A stretch of DNA of 64,000 nt, taken from contig NZ_CP107783.1 of assembly GCF_036345255.1 (NCBI RefSeq), positions 6,432,001 to 6,496,000 of the forward strand, given 5' to 3'. The stretch's first letter is position 1. Each line of letters opens with the position of its first letter. Positions 8,629 through 17,093 of this stretch are shown here, piece by piece. The DNA comes from Streptomyces sp. NBC_00569. Its GTDB lineage: Bacteria > Actinomycetota > Actinomycetes > Streptomycetales > Streptomycetaceae. Both the position numbers and the translations under genes were made by a program. Below the pieces are notes generated by a model. That model was not told where the DNA came from, ran no database searches, and saw only the letters and a list, made by a program, of their open reading frames with translations.

Positions 8629-8669
8629 CCGCGACTTTTCCGGCAGCCGGGGCCGTGGGCCGGGGCCCT

Positions 8670-9662
8670 TCAGCCCCCGAAGTGCGCCCGCACGCGCGCG
8701 TGCACGTCCTCGTCCGCCCCCACGGCGTCGAGGCCGAGCAGCGCCGCGCCGAGGACGGGCCGGGCGGTGACCACGCGCGGTACCGCCTTCGGGGCGCGCA
8801 CGGCGAGCATCTCCCGTATCCGGTCGTCGAGTTGGGGATGGCGCGCGGCGAGCACCGAGCCGCCCAGGAGCACGGGGGTCTCCTCTTCGAGCAGGCCCAG
8901 CCGGTCCAGGGCCACCACGGACATGGCCACGACCTCGTCGCCCATGCGGTCGATCAGGGCGCGGGCCACCGGGTCGCCGTCCGCTGCCGTCGCGAAGAGC
9001 ACCGGCGTCAGCTCGTGCCGTCGCTCCATCGGGATGCGGCCCAGGTGCAGCGCCTCGATCAGCGCGTACATGGAGGGGAGCCCGAAGTGCGCCGGCAGGG
9101 CGCGCATCAGGGCGGTCGTCTCGCCACGGCCGTCCTCGGCGCGCGCCGCGTACCAGAGGGCCTCCTCGGCCAGGCCGCCGCCACCGCCCCAGTCGCCGGA
9201 GATCTTGCCGATCGCGGGGAAGCGGGCGGTGCGCCCGTCGGGAAGCATCCCGGCGCAGTTGATGCCGGCGCCGCACACGACGGCGACGCCGCGCGGCTCG
9301 GAGTCCTTGAGGAGCCCGGCACGCAGGACGGCGAAGGTGTCGTTGCGTACGTCGACGGAGGCGGCCCAGCCGCGCGTGCGCAACTCCGCGGCCAACTCCC
9401 TTTCCTCGACGGGGAGATCCGCGTTGGCGAGACACGCCGAGACGTGTCCCACCGTGGTCGTGCCCGCCTCGGCGAGCGCACGGTCGACGGCCTCGGCGAG
9501 CACGTCGACGGCGGCCTCGATGCCCACCTTGGGCGGCTGGAACCCGCCGCCGCGGGCCGCGCCGACGATGGTGCCGTCGGCCGCGACCACCGCGACGTCG
9601 GTCTTGCTGTTGCCGGCGTCGATGGCCAGCACCCAGCCGTTGTGAGAAGAGCTCAGGCCCAC
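8670..9662 (-). CDS. csnK: BadF/BadG-type sugar kinase of the chitosan-oligosaccharide operon
   Basis: 330 aa, BadF/BadG/BcrA/BcrD ATPase fold (N-acetylglucosamine-kinase-like). Visible are phosphate-1 DAGNSKTDVAVV near the N-terminus, GAGINCAG in the middle, the ISGDWGGGGGLAEEALW block and a VLLGGSVL adenosine motif. It is predicted to phosphorylate glucosamine-type sugars imported by the same operon. It starts at GTG 9660-9662 and overlaps the GH4 glycosidase by ten bases. It is the last gene of the minus-strand operon, matching csnK of S. coelicolor csnREFGHK. Substrate is inferred from the operon. Confidence 0.88.
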   Translation of the reverse strand: MGLSSSHNGWVLAIDAGNSKTDVAVVAADGTIVGAARGGGFQPPKVGIEAAVDVLAEAVDRALAEAGTTTVGHVSACLANADLPVEERELAAELRTRGWAASVDVRNDTFAVLRAGLLKDSEPRGVAVVCGAGINCAGMLPDGRTARFPAIGKISGDWGGGGGLAEEALWYAARAEDGRGETTALMRALPAHFGLPSMYALIEALHLGRIPMERRHELTPVLFATAADGDPVARALIDRMGDEVVAMSVVALDRLGLLEEETPVLLGGSVLAARHPQLDDRIREMLAVRAPKAVPRVVTARPVLGAALLGLDAVGADEDVHARVRAHFGG

Positions 9663-10918
9663 GCGAGGTGCTCCCGGTTGTGGGCGATCAGCTGGTCCGT
9701 GAGCTGCTCGGCGTAGTCGATCTGGCCCACCAGGGGGTGCGCGAGCAGCGCCTTGAAGACACGGTCGCGGCCGCCGCGCAGGGCGGCTTCGAGCGCCAGG
9801 TCCTCATAAGCGGTGACGTTCGCGATGAGGCCCGCGTACAGCGGGTCGAGCGCGGGCACGGCCAGCGGCCTCGCGCCCTTGCCGTCGACCGCCGCCTGTA
9901 CCTCGATCACGGCGTCGTCGGGCAGGAACGGCAGCGTGCCGTTGTTGTACGTGTTGACGACCTGGTACGGGGAGCCGCCGCCCCCGAGGAGGGACGCCGC
10001 CAGGTCCACAGCCGCCTCGCTGTAGAAGGCGCCGCCCCGCCTGGCGAGCAGCTCCGGCTTCTCGTCGAGCGTCGGGTCGCCGTACATCTCCAGCAACTCC
10101 TTCTCCATCGCGGCCACTTGGGAGGCGCGTGACGGCTTCGTGCGCATCTCCCGCACGGCCGCGTCGTGCTGGTAGTAGTAGCGCAGGTAGTAGGAGGGCA
10201 CGACCCCGAGGCGGTCCACGATCGCGCGGGGCATGTGCAGGTCCTCGGCGATGGCGTCGCCGTGCTCGCCGATCAGGCGCGGCAGCACGTTCTCGCCGTC
10301 CGGGCCGCCGAGGCGCACACCCAGTTCCCATGTGAGGTGGTTGAGGCCGACGTGGTCGAGGTGGACCTGCGACGGCGTCACGTCGAGCAGCCGCGCGAAC
10401 TTCCGCTGGAAGCCGATCGCGACGTTGCACAGACCGACGGCCTTGTGCCCGGCCTGGAGCAGCGCGCGGGTCACGATGCCGACCGGGTTGGTGAAGTCGA
10501 TGATCCAGGCGTTCGGGTTGGCGCGGCGCACCCGCTCGGCGATGTCGAGGACCACCGGCACCGTGCGGAGCGCTTTCGCGAGGCCGCCCGCGCCGGTCGT
10601 CTCCTGGCCGATGCAGCCGCACTCCAGCGGCCAGGTCTCGTCCTGGTTGCGGGCGGCCTGACCGCCGACGCGCAGCTGGAGCAGGACCGCGTCGGCGTCG
10701 GCGACACCGGCGTCCACGTCGCTCGTCGTGCGGATGACGCCGGGGTGGCCCTGCTTGGCGAAGATGCGCCGCGCGAGGCCGCCGACCAGTTCCAGGCGGT
10801 CGGCCGCCGGGTCGACGAGCACGAGCTCCTCGATCGGCAGGGTGTCCCTCAGCCGTGCGAATCCGTCGATGAGTTCGGGTGTGTAGGTCGAGCCTCCGCC
10901 GACCACAGCGAGCTTCAT
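9653..10918 (-). CDS. csnH: GH4 family glycosidase of the chitosan-oligosaccharide operon
   Basis: 421 aa. A Rossmann NAD motif VVGGGSTYTPEL at the N-terminus, IDFTNPVGIVT, the metal-ligand Cys in GLCNVAIG (C164) and GLNHLTW (H194) identify an NAD(+)/Mn(2+)-dependent GH4 enzyme, the family of 6-phospho-glycosidases. Full family length. In the csn operon it is thought to hydrolyse imported, probably phosphorylated, glucosamine oligosaccharides. It sits 8 bp downstream of the permease gene csnG and overlaps csnK, so the operon is tightly coupled. The precise substrate (6-phospho or not, GlcN or Glc) cannot be read from sequence. Confidence 0.88.
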   Translation of the reverse strand: MKLAVVGGGSTYTPELIDGFARLRDTLPIEELVLVDPAADRLELVGGLARRIFAKQGHPGVIRTTSDVDAGVADADAVLLQLRVGGQAARNQDETWPLECGCIGQETTGAGGLAKALRTVPVVLDIAERVRRANPNAWIIDFTNPVGIVTRALLQAGHKAVGLCNVAIGFQRKFARLLDVTPSQVHLDHVGLNHLTWELGVRLGGPDGENVLPRLIGEHGDAIAEDLHMPRAIVDRLGVVPSYYLRYYYQHDAAVREMRTKPSRASQVAAMEKELLEMYGDPTLDEKPELLARRGGAFYSEAAVDLAASLLGGGGSPYQVVNTYNNGTLPFLPDDAVIEVQAAVDGKGARPLAVPALDPLYAGLIANVTAYEDLALEAALRGGRDRVFKALLAHPLVGQIDYAEQLTDQLIAHNREHLAWA

Positions 10919-10926
10919 ATCGGTTC

Positions 10927-11844
10927 TCAGCCCTTTACTCCGGTGAGGGTGACGCCTTCGACGAAGGCCTTCTGTGCGAAGAAGAAGACGATGCAGACCG
11001 GCGCCATCACGAGAAGGGTCGCGGCCATCGTCAGGTTCCAGTTGACGCTGTGTGCGGACTTGAAGGACTCGAGGCCGTACGACAGCGTCCAGGACGCCGG
11101 GTTCTGGGCCGCGTAGATCTGCGGCCCGAAGTAGTCGTTCCAGCAGTAGAAGAACTGGAACAGCGCGATCGCGGCGATGCCCGGCTTGGCCATCGGCACG
11201 ATGATCTTGAGCAGGGTCCGCAGCTCACCGCAGCCGTCGACCTTCGCCGACTCGATGTACTCCTTCGGGATCGTCAGGAGGAACTGACGGAGCAGGAAGA
11301 TCGAGTACGCGTCGCCGAACGCCATCGGGATGATCAGTGGCCACAGCGTGCCCGACAGATGGAACTGCTGGGCCCACACCAGGTACATCGGGATCACGAT
11401 GACCTGCGGCGGCAGCATCATCGTCGAGATGACGAGGATCATCGCCGTCCTGCGGCCGCGGAAGCGGAACTTGGCGAGCGCGTACGCGACGGGGATCGCC
11501 GAGCACACGGTGAACACGGTCCCGAGGCCCGCGTAGAGCAGGGAGTTCTTCCACCAGTCGAGGAAGCCGTCGGTCTCGAAGACGGCCTTGTAGTTCTCCC
11601 AGTGCCAGGAGTCGGGCCACAGGTCGCCGCTCATCGCCTGACTGTCGCTCATCACCGACGTCAGGAAGACGAACACGAACGGCAGGATGAACAGCAGCGC
11701 GACGGCGATCGCGACGCAGTGCACGGCGATCCAGTGCAGCACGCGCTTGCGGCGGGCGCGAGCGGCGGCGGGTCCGCGCTGACGCGAGGCGCCGGCGGGA
11801 GCAGCGGTCGGGGTGGGGGCTGGGCTGAGTGTCGTAGACGTCAT
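10927..11844 (-). CDS. csnG: ABC sugar permease (MalG type) of the csn operon
   Basis: 305 aa with six predicted TM helices. The cytoplasmic EAA-loop is present as EYIESAKVDGCGELRTLLKIIVP read in pieces (EYIESAKVDGCGELRTLLK), the site of ATPase docking. The N-terminal 45 residues are Pro/Ala-rich and basic. The ATG at 11842-11844 lies five bases after the csnF stop. It pairs with CsnF and the CsnE lipoprotein to import glucosamine oligosaccharides. No ATPase gene is in the operon; streptomycete CUT1 importers commonly share the MsiK ATPase encoded elsewhere, so that partner is inferred. Confidence 0.9.
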   Translation of the reverse strand: MTSTTLSPAPTPTAAPAGASRQRGPAAARARRKRVLHWIAVHCVAIAVALLFILPFVFVFLTSVMSDSQAMSGDLWPDSWHWENYKAVFETDGFLDWWKNSLLYAGLGTVFTVCSAIPVAYALAKFRFRGRRTAMILVISTMMLPPQVIVIPMYLVWAQQFHLSGTLWPLIIPMAFGDAYSIFLLRQFLLTIPKEYIESAKVDGCGELRTLLKIIVPMAKPGIAAIALFQFFYCWNDYFGPQIYAAQNPASWTLSYGLESFKSAHSVNWNLTMAATLLVMAPVCIVFFFAQKAFVEGVTLTGVKG

Positions 11845-11849
11845 CTTGA

Positions 11850-12785
11850 TCAGTCCTCCGCCGCGAGCAGACCCGAGCGCTTGCGCATGAGCAGCATGGT
11901 CACGGCCATGGCGATGGCGAAGAGCACGAGCGAGAGGACGCACGCCGCGCCGGTGTTGAAGTTCTGGAAGCCCATCGAGTAGACGAGCTGCGGGACGGTG
12001 AGCGTCGAGTGGTCCGGGTAGCCGGGCTGGATGACGCTGCCGGGGCCGATGGAGACGCCGGAGGCGATCTTTCCGGCGACCAGGGCCTGCGTGTAGTACT
12101 GCATCGTCTGTACGACGCCGGTGACGACGGCGAACATGACGATCGGAGTGATCGACGGCCAGGTCACGTACCGGAACTTGGACCAGGCACCCGCGCCGTC
12201 CAGCTCCGCGGCCTCGTACTGCTCCCTGGGCACGTCGAGCAGCGCGGCCATGAAGATCACCATGAGGTCGCCGATGCCCCACAGCGAGAGCATCACCAGG
12301 GACGGCTTGGCCCAGGCGGCGTCGTTGAACCAGTTCGGTCCGGTGATGCCGAGGTGCGCGAGGACCTCGTTGACCGGCCCCGTCGACGGGTTGAGCAGGA
12401 AGACGAAGGCGACGGTCGCCGCCACCGGTGGGGCCAGGTACGGCAGGTAGAAGGCCGTACGGAAGAAGCCGGCGCCGGTCTTGATCTTCGTGATGAGCAG
12501 TCCGAGCGAGAGCCCGAAGATCACCCGCAGGGCCACCATCACGACGACCAGCCACAGCGTGTTCCACAGGGCGGGACCGAACAGCGGCATCTGCTCGAAG
12601 ACGTACCTCCAGTTCCGCAGCCCCACGAAGTCGGGCTTCTGGATCTGGTTGTAGTGCATGAACGAGAAGTAGACGGTGGCGATCAGCGGGTACGCGAAGA
12701 AGACGCTGAAGCCGATCAGCCAGGGGGAGAGGAACCCGAGCGTACGCAGTCTGCGCCGCGCGGGATTGGACAGTGTCAAGGCCAT
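11850..12785 (-). CDS. csnF: ABC sugar permease (MalF type) of the csn operon
   Basis: 311 aa, six TM helices starting with LGFLSPWLIGFSVFFAYPLI near residue 16. The EAA-loop is seen as EQYEAAELDGAGAWSKFRYV. This is the typical length of CUT1 inner-membrane permeases. It starts at ATG 12783-12785, 17 bp after the csnE stop, and is followed directly by csnG. With CsnG it forms the membrane channel of the importer. Confidence 0.9.
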   Translation of the reverse strand: MALTLSNPARRRLRTLGFLSPWLIGFSVFFAYPLIATVYFSFMHYNQIQKPDFVGLRNWRYVFEQMPLFGPALWNTLWLVVVMVALRVIFGLSLGLLITKIKTGAGFFRTAFYLPYLAPPVAATVAFVFLLNPSTGPVNEVLAHLGITGPNWFNDAAWAKPSLVMLSLWGIGDLMVIFMAALLDVPREQYEAAELDGAGAWSKFRYVTWPSITPIVMFAVVTGVVQTMQYYTQALVAGKIASGVSIGPGSVIQPGYPDHSTLTVPQLVYSMGFQNFNTGAACVLSLVLFAIAMAVTMLLMRKRSGLLAAED

Positions 12786-12802
12786 GATGGGGCTCCCGCT
12801 CC

Positions 12803-14140
12803 TCAGCTCTTCGACTGAAGGGTGTCGGCGTCGATCTGCCGGTCGAGCTCGCGCAGCCCCTTCTTGAGGTCGTGGACCTTGCCCGCCTCGACCGAGTACG
12901 AGAAGTCCTGCAGCGAGGTGACGTACATGCCGCCGTTGGTGGAGGGCGGCATGACCTGGCTGTACTTGTTCTGCGCGATGTCCAGGAAGGTGCGGAACGT
13001 CGGATCGGCGTCCAGCTTCGGCGACTTGAGTGCGGCGAACGTGGACGGCACGTTGTGGATCGCGTTGGCGAAACTGACGACCTGGTCGGTGTCGGCGGTC
13101 AGGTACTTGACCAGCTCCCAGGCCGCGTTCTGATGCCTGCTGCTGTGCGCGATGCCCGCGACGGTGCCGGTGAGATAGCCGCGCCCGTACGTCTCGGCCT
13201 GGTCGTCGGGGACCGGCAGCGGTGCCACGCCCCAGTCGAAGCCGACCTTGGCCTCGTTCATCATCAGGCCGCGCCACTCGCCGTCGAGGTGCATCGCCAG
13301 CTTGCCGTTCATGAACGCGTTCTGCGTGGACATCTCGTCACCGAAGGACGTACGGAAGCGCTCCAGGGCGTTGTAGCCGCCCTGCGCCTCGACGAGCTTG
13401 TGGGCGGTGTCGAAGAACTTGTACGTGGCCGGGTCCTTCGCGAGCCGCGAGTCACCCTTGGCGTCGAAGTAGGCGGGGCCCCACTGGGCGAAGAGCCGGT
13501 CGGGGCTGTTCTGGTACAGGCGGAAGTTCGGCATGAAGCCGACGCGCTTGTAGGAGCCGCCCGCGCGCTTCGTGAGCGCCTTGGCGTCGGCTTCGAACTC
13601 GGACATGGTCCGCGGCGGCCGGCTGATGCCCGCCTCCTTGAACGCGTCCTTGTTGTAGTACATCCCGTACGCGTCGGCGAGCAGCGGCAGGGCGCACTGG
13701 TTGCCGTCATAACTCGTGTAGTCGAGGAGGGTCTTGGGGAAGACCTTCGCCTTGTCGAGGCCGCTCTTGCTCATGAACGGGTCGAGATCCGCCCACATGC
13801 CGGAGTCGCAGTACTGGCCCACGTTGTTGGTGGTGAACGAGGTCACCACGTCGGGGGCCTCGTCGCCGCCGGCCCGCAGGGCCTGGTTGATGGTGGCGTC
13901 CGTGACGTTCCCGGTGGCCTTCACCTTGATGTTCGGGTGGAGCTTCTCGAAGCGGGCGATCGAGTTGTTGATCGCCTTCACCTCGCCGGGCGCCGACCAG
14001 CCGTGCCAGAACTTCAGGGTCACGGGCTTCGTCGGGTCGTCGTCGGCGCTGCCGACACTCGGATTGGCACAGCCGGACAGCAGCAGTCCGGCCGCGGCGA
14101 GCGCTACGGGCGCGCGCAGGGGTACACGCCATCGCGGCAT
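12803..14140 (-). CDS. csnE: Sugar-binding lipoprotein of the csn operon
   Basis: 445 aa. A basic N-terminus, hydrophobic stretch and lipobox LLLSGC (Cys24) mark a lipoprotein. The mature part is a family-1 solute-binding protein (VTLKFWHGWSAPGEV opening, LPLLADAYGMYYNKDAF in the middle). It captures extracellular oligosaccharides for CsnF/CsnG. It is separated from csnR by 70 bp and leads the transport genes. Binding to glucosamine oligosaccharides is known for the S. coelicolor csn system; specificity here is by synteny. Confidence 0.9.
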   Translation of the reverse strand: MPRWRVPLRAPVALAAAGLLLSGCANPSVGSADDDPTKPVTLKFWHGWSAPGEVKAINNSIARFEKLHPNIKVKATGNVTDATINQALRAGGDEAPDVVTSFTTNNVGQYCDSGMWADLDPFMSKSGLDKAKVFPKTLLDYTSYDGNQCALPLLADAYGMYYNKDAFKEAGISRPPRTMSEFEADAKALTKRAGGSYKRVGFMPNFRLYQNSPDRLFAQWGPAYFDAKGDSRLAKDPATYKFFDTAHKLVEAQGGYNALERFRTSFGDEMSTQNAFMNGKLAMHLDGEWRGLMMNEAKVGFDWGVAPLPVPDDQAETYGRGYLTGTVAGIAHSSRHQNAAWELVKYLTADTDQVVSFANAIHNVPSTFAALKSPKLDADPTFRTFLDIAQNKYSQVMPPSTNGGMYVTSLQDFSYSVEAGKVHDLKKGLRELDRQIDADTLQSKS

Positions 14141-14210
14141 GGCGAACGTCCTTTACCTGTACGGGGGTCGGGGGAAGTGACGAAAGGGGGGAGGGGAGAG
14201 TGGGGCGGGC

Positions 14211-15389
14211 TCAGACGTGGCTGGTGTCGAAGACGATGTCGCGAGCCTGGGTCAGCGCCGAGCGCAGCGCACCGGTGAGGATCGGGTCGTCGTCGAGATC
14301 GCTGATACGCAGCTGGGGCCGAGGCAGGGCGAGACCGGTGAGTTCGTCCTCGACGCGGACGCGCAGCGCCTCGCCGCCGGCCTGGGCCACCTGTCCCGAC
14401 AGGACGACCAGCTCGGGGTCGACGACGGCGACGACGGCGGCGAGCCCGGTGGCCAGGCGGCGGGCCACCTCGTCGAGCACGGCGGGGTCGGCGAGGGCCT
14501 CGCCGAGGTCCTTGGTGCCCCCGGCGAGCAGCCGCACGGCGGGCGCGGCGACCAGACTCTGGAAGCCGCCTCCCGCGTCCTCGCCGGCGGTCTCCTTCTC
14601 GCCGCCGCGCGCCAGCGGGGCGCCGGGCAGCGGCATGTAGCCGATCTCGCCCGCGCCGCCGGTCGCGCCCCGCAGGAGCACGCCGCCGAGCACGATCGCC
14701 GCGCCGACACCTTCGTCGACGTAGGCCAGCACGAAGTCGTCGTGGTCCTGCGCCGCGCCCTCGTACTGCTCGGCGATGGCGGCGAGATTGACGTCGTTCT
14801 CGATGGAGACCGGGGTGCCGAGGACCTCGGCCAGCTCGGCGAGCAGGGTGCGCGAGTGCCAGCCCGGCAGGTGCGGGGCGTACCGGAGCTGACCGGTGTG
14901 CGGGTCGATGGCGCCGGGGGTGCCGATCACGGTGGCCGTGATGTCGTCGTGGCCGAGCCCGGCCCGTCGCAGGGCGCCGTCGAAAGCCTCGGCGACGAGC
15001 TGGGCGGTGCGGTTGCGCACGTCGTCGGCGACGGCGACGGCCTCGATACGGCAGCGGCCGCGCTCGGCGCCGGCGATGTCGGCGACCACGGCGGTGATCC
15101 CGGTGGGGTCCGCGGAGACGGCCACGATGTGGGCGGCGCCGGGGTGGATCTCGTACAGCACGGCGTTCGGCCCCGGGCGGCCGGTCTGGCTGCCCGTGGT
15201 GCGCACCAGGCCCACCGCTTCCAGCCGGCTGAGCAGCTGCGAGGTGGTGGGCTTGGACAGGCCGGTCAGCTCGCCGATCCGGGTGCGGGTCAGTGGGCCG
15301 TGGGCGACGAGGAGGTCGAGGGCCGCGCGGTCGTTCATGGCGCGCAGGACGCTCGGGGTACCGGGGGTTCCCGGGGCCGTACCGGCCAT
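14211..15389 (-). CDS. csnR: ROK-family transcriptional repressor of the csn operon
   Basis: 392 aa. An N-terminal winged HTH (about 18-75: GPLTRTRIGELTGLSKPTTS then LLSRLEAVGLV) is fused to a ROK sugar-kinase-like domain (about 90-385) with VSIENDVNLAA and GATGGAGEIGYM. The usual ROK cysteine cluster after the GxxGE(I/L)GH-like motif is absent, replaced by a Gly/Glu-rich loop. It is first gene of the operon csnR-E-F-G-H-K. CsnR represses this operon in S. coelicolor and is released by chitosan oligosaccharides. A palindrome 22 bp before the start (15411-15430) fits autoregulation. ATG at 15387-15389 follows a GAGGAGA-type RBS. Confidence 0.9.
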   Translation of the reverse strand: MAGTAPGTPGTPSVLRAMNDRAALDLLVAHGPLTRTRIGELTGLSKPTTSQLLSRLEAVGLVRTTGSQTGRPGPNAVLYEIHPGAAHIVAVSADPTGITAVVADIAGAERGRCRIEAVAVADDVRNRTAQLVAEAFDGALRRAGLGHDDITATVIGTPGAIDPHTGQLRYAPHLPGWHSRTLLAELAEVLGTPVSIENDVNLAAIAEQYEGAAQDHDDFVLAYVDEGVGAAIVLGGVLLRGATGGAGEIGYMPLPGAPLARGGEKETAGEDAGGGFQSLVAAPAVRLLAGGTKDLGEALADPAVLDEVARRLATGLAAVVAVVDPELVVLSGQVAQAGGEALRVRVEDELTGLALPRPQLRISDLDDDPILTGALRSALTQARDIVFDTSHV

Positions 15390-15398
15390 GACCTGTCT

Positions 15399-15440
15399 CC
15401 TCGCAGCACTGTTAGGAAGGTTTCCTATTGATGTGCGAGG
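15399..15440. promoter_or_regulatory. CsnR-type operator upstream of csnR
   Basis: GTTAGGAAGGTTTCCTAT (15411-15428) is a near-perfect palindrome centred on AGGAA/TTTCCT. It resembles the CsnR box I recall for S. coelicolor csnR and chitosanase genes. It is nested inside a second inverted repeat, CCTCGCA (15399-15405) and TGCGAGG (15434-15440). It lies just upstream of csnR, where binding would repress the whole csnR-K operon. Confidence 0.75.
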
Positions 15441-15523
15441 AACGTAAGCCGTGGGTGAAGGCCGCGTCAATAGGGTGCGGCCGGGCGGTGGCCAAGTTGT
15501 TGTCCCCGCCGTGCCCGCCCCGT

Positions 15524-15551
15524 GAACCGAAGTGACACGCACCATCGATAG
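15524..15551 (+). promoter_or_regulatory. Candidate ECF promoter of the sigma/anti-sigma/ABC operon
   Basis: GAAC at 15524-15527 and CGATAG at 15546-15551 (18-bp gap) could serve as -35 and -10 of an ECF promoter. Transcription would then begin close to GTG 15559, giving a leaderless or nearly leaderless sigma mRNA. Autoregulation is inferred. Confidence 0.3.
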
Positions 15552-15558
15552 AGGGGTT

Positions 15559-16137
15559 GTGAGACTGTTCCGCCCCATGGGGGGCCAGGGAGACGACGAC
15601 TCGGACGCGGCGTTGCTGCGCGCCGTCGCCGGCGGGGACTCCGCCGCGATGGCCGCGCTCTACGACCGGCACGCCGGATGGCTGCACGCGCGGCTCAGCC
15701 GGCGGTGCGCGGATCCCGAAGTCGTCCGCGAAGTACTGCAGGACACCTTCGTCACCGTGTGGCGTTCCGCCGCCTCGCACCGCGGCGCGGAGGCGGGCGG
15801 CTGGCTCTGGGTGATCGCCGCGCGCAGGCTCGTCGACGCCCGACGGGTCCAGGAGAGGACCGGACAGATCGCCTACGCGCCCACGGCCGACGTCCCCTCC
15901 GTCGAGGAGCACGTGCTCGACGGGCTGGAGTACGGCGATGTGGGCACCGCGCTCGGCCGTATCTCGCCCGAGTTGCGCGAAGTGCTGCGCGCCACGGTCG
16001 TCGACGGTCTGACCACCCGTGAGGCAGCCCGCCTGCTCGGCATACCGGAAGGCACCGTGAAGACCCGGGCGATGCGGGCGCGGCGTGAACTGCGTATCGC
16101 ACTGGGCCGGTTGACGCCGATGGGAGGCACCGCATGA
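15559..16137 (+). CDS. ECF-subfamily RNA polymerase sigma factor
   Basis: 192 aa from GTG 15559. Region 2 (about 20-90) carries YDRHAGWLHARLSRR and VREVLQDTFVTVWRSA. Region 4 (about 130-185) carries ISPELREVLRATVVDGLTTR and [20 protein letters not shown]. The next gene is a zinc-finger membrane anti-sigma overlapping by four bases (ATGA), then an ABC transporter, so this sigma probably controls that exporter. The start is uncertain: GTG 15532, GTG 15559 and ATG 15577 are all in frame and none has a well-spaced RBS. The nearby putative -10 favours 15559 as a leaderless start. Confidence 0.88.
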   Translation: MRLFRPMGGQGDDDSDAALLRAVAGGDSAAMAALYDRHAGWLHARLSRRCADPEVVREVLQDTFVTVWRSAASHRGAEAGGWLWVIAARRLVDARRVQERTGQIAYAPTADVPSVEEHVLDGLEYGDVGTALGRISPELREVLRATVVDGLTTREAARLLGIPEGTVKTRAMRARRELRIALGRLTPMGGTA

Positions 16138-17093
16138 GCGGCGAACGGCACGGACCGGCTTGGCACGTCGGCGGAGAACTCGCCGCGCGCTACGCGGACG
16201 GGCTCCTGGCCGAGACGGACGACTGGTCCGTCGAGAAACACCTGGAGAGCTGCGGAGCGTGCGCCACGCGGGTGTCCCGGGCGGTACGGGCCGGGGCGGC
16301 AGGGGCCGAACTGGCGGAGATCCGCGCGGCCGTACTCGGGGACATCCGTGCGGCGTCGCCGGCCGGCGACGAGGAGGCCGCGTCGCCGGCGGCCCACTCG
16401 CTGCCGACAGGGCCCCGACGCCCGCGGCGCGGGCGGCTCCTGTGGGCTGCCGGTCCCGCGCTGCGCGGCCCCTGGGCCCTGGCCCTGCTGCTCGTCGCCG
16501 CGGGGGCCGTCGGACTGGGGAAGGCCGGAGGGTACGAGGGCGCCCGGCCCCTGCTGCTCGCCCTGGCCCCCGTACTGCCCGTCGCCGGGATCGCTCTGTC
16601 CTACGGGCGTCACGCGGACCCGGCGTACGAGCTCGCCGCCACCTCGCCGTCGGGCGGGCTGCGGCTGCTCCTGACGCGCGCGGCCGCCGTCCTCGCCGTC
16701 TGCGTCCCGCTGCTCACCGTGGCGGGGCTGCTGCTGCCCGGCACGATGAGCGCGGGCCACGGCGGGCCCGTCCCGTACGGGACGCGGGTGCCCGGCGCCG
16801 CCGCCTGGCTGCTGCCGGGACTCGCCCTGACGCTCGCGTCGCTGGCGCTCACCGCGTTCCTCGGCTGCCGCACCGCGACCCTCCTCGTCGGCGGCGGCTG
16901 GCTGCTCGCACTCGCGGTGCCCACGGCCGCGCGCGGCGACAGCCCCGGCCTCCTCATCCAACGGCTCACCGAACAGATCTCCCTCTACTTCGACGGAGCG
17001 GCGGCACAAGCGGGTTGGGCGGCCGCGATAGCGCTGTCCGGCGCTGTCCTCGCCGTCTGCCGCTCCGCATACGACCACCTGGAGAAGGCGTGA
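16134..17093 (+). CDS. Zinc-finger (zf-HC2) membrane anti-sigma factor
   Basis: 319 aa. The N-terminal cytoplasmic part has a zinc anti-sigma motif HxxxCxxC (H36, C40, C43; H11 may be the fourth ligand). About six hydrophobic segments follow between 110 and 315, more than the single helix of classical anti-sigmas, so the membrane part may itself sense or interact. Its start overlaps the sigma stop and its stop overlaps the ABC ATPase start. The cognate relation is inferred from coupling and motif. Binding of the signal by the polytopic membrane domain is a guess. Confidence 0.85.
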   Translation: MSGERHGPAWHVGGELAARYADGLLAETDDWSVEKHLESCGACATRVSRAVRAGAAGAELAEIRAAVLGDIRAASPAGDEEAASPAAHSLPTGPRRPRRGRLLWAAGPALRGPWALALLLVAAGAVGLGKAGGYEGARPLLLALAPVLPVAGIALSYGRHADPAYELAATSPSGGLRLLLTRAAAVLAVCVPLLTVAGLLLPGTMSAGHGGPVPYGTRVPGAAAWLLPGLALTLASLALTAFLGCRTATLLVGGGWLLALAVPTAARGDSPGLLIQRLTEQISLYFDGAAAQAGWAAAIALSGAVLAVCRSAYDHLEKA

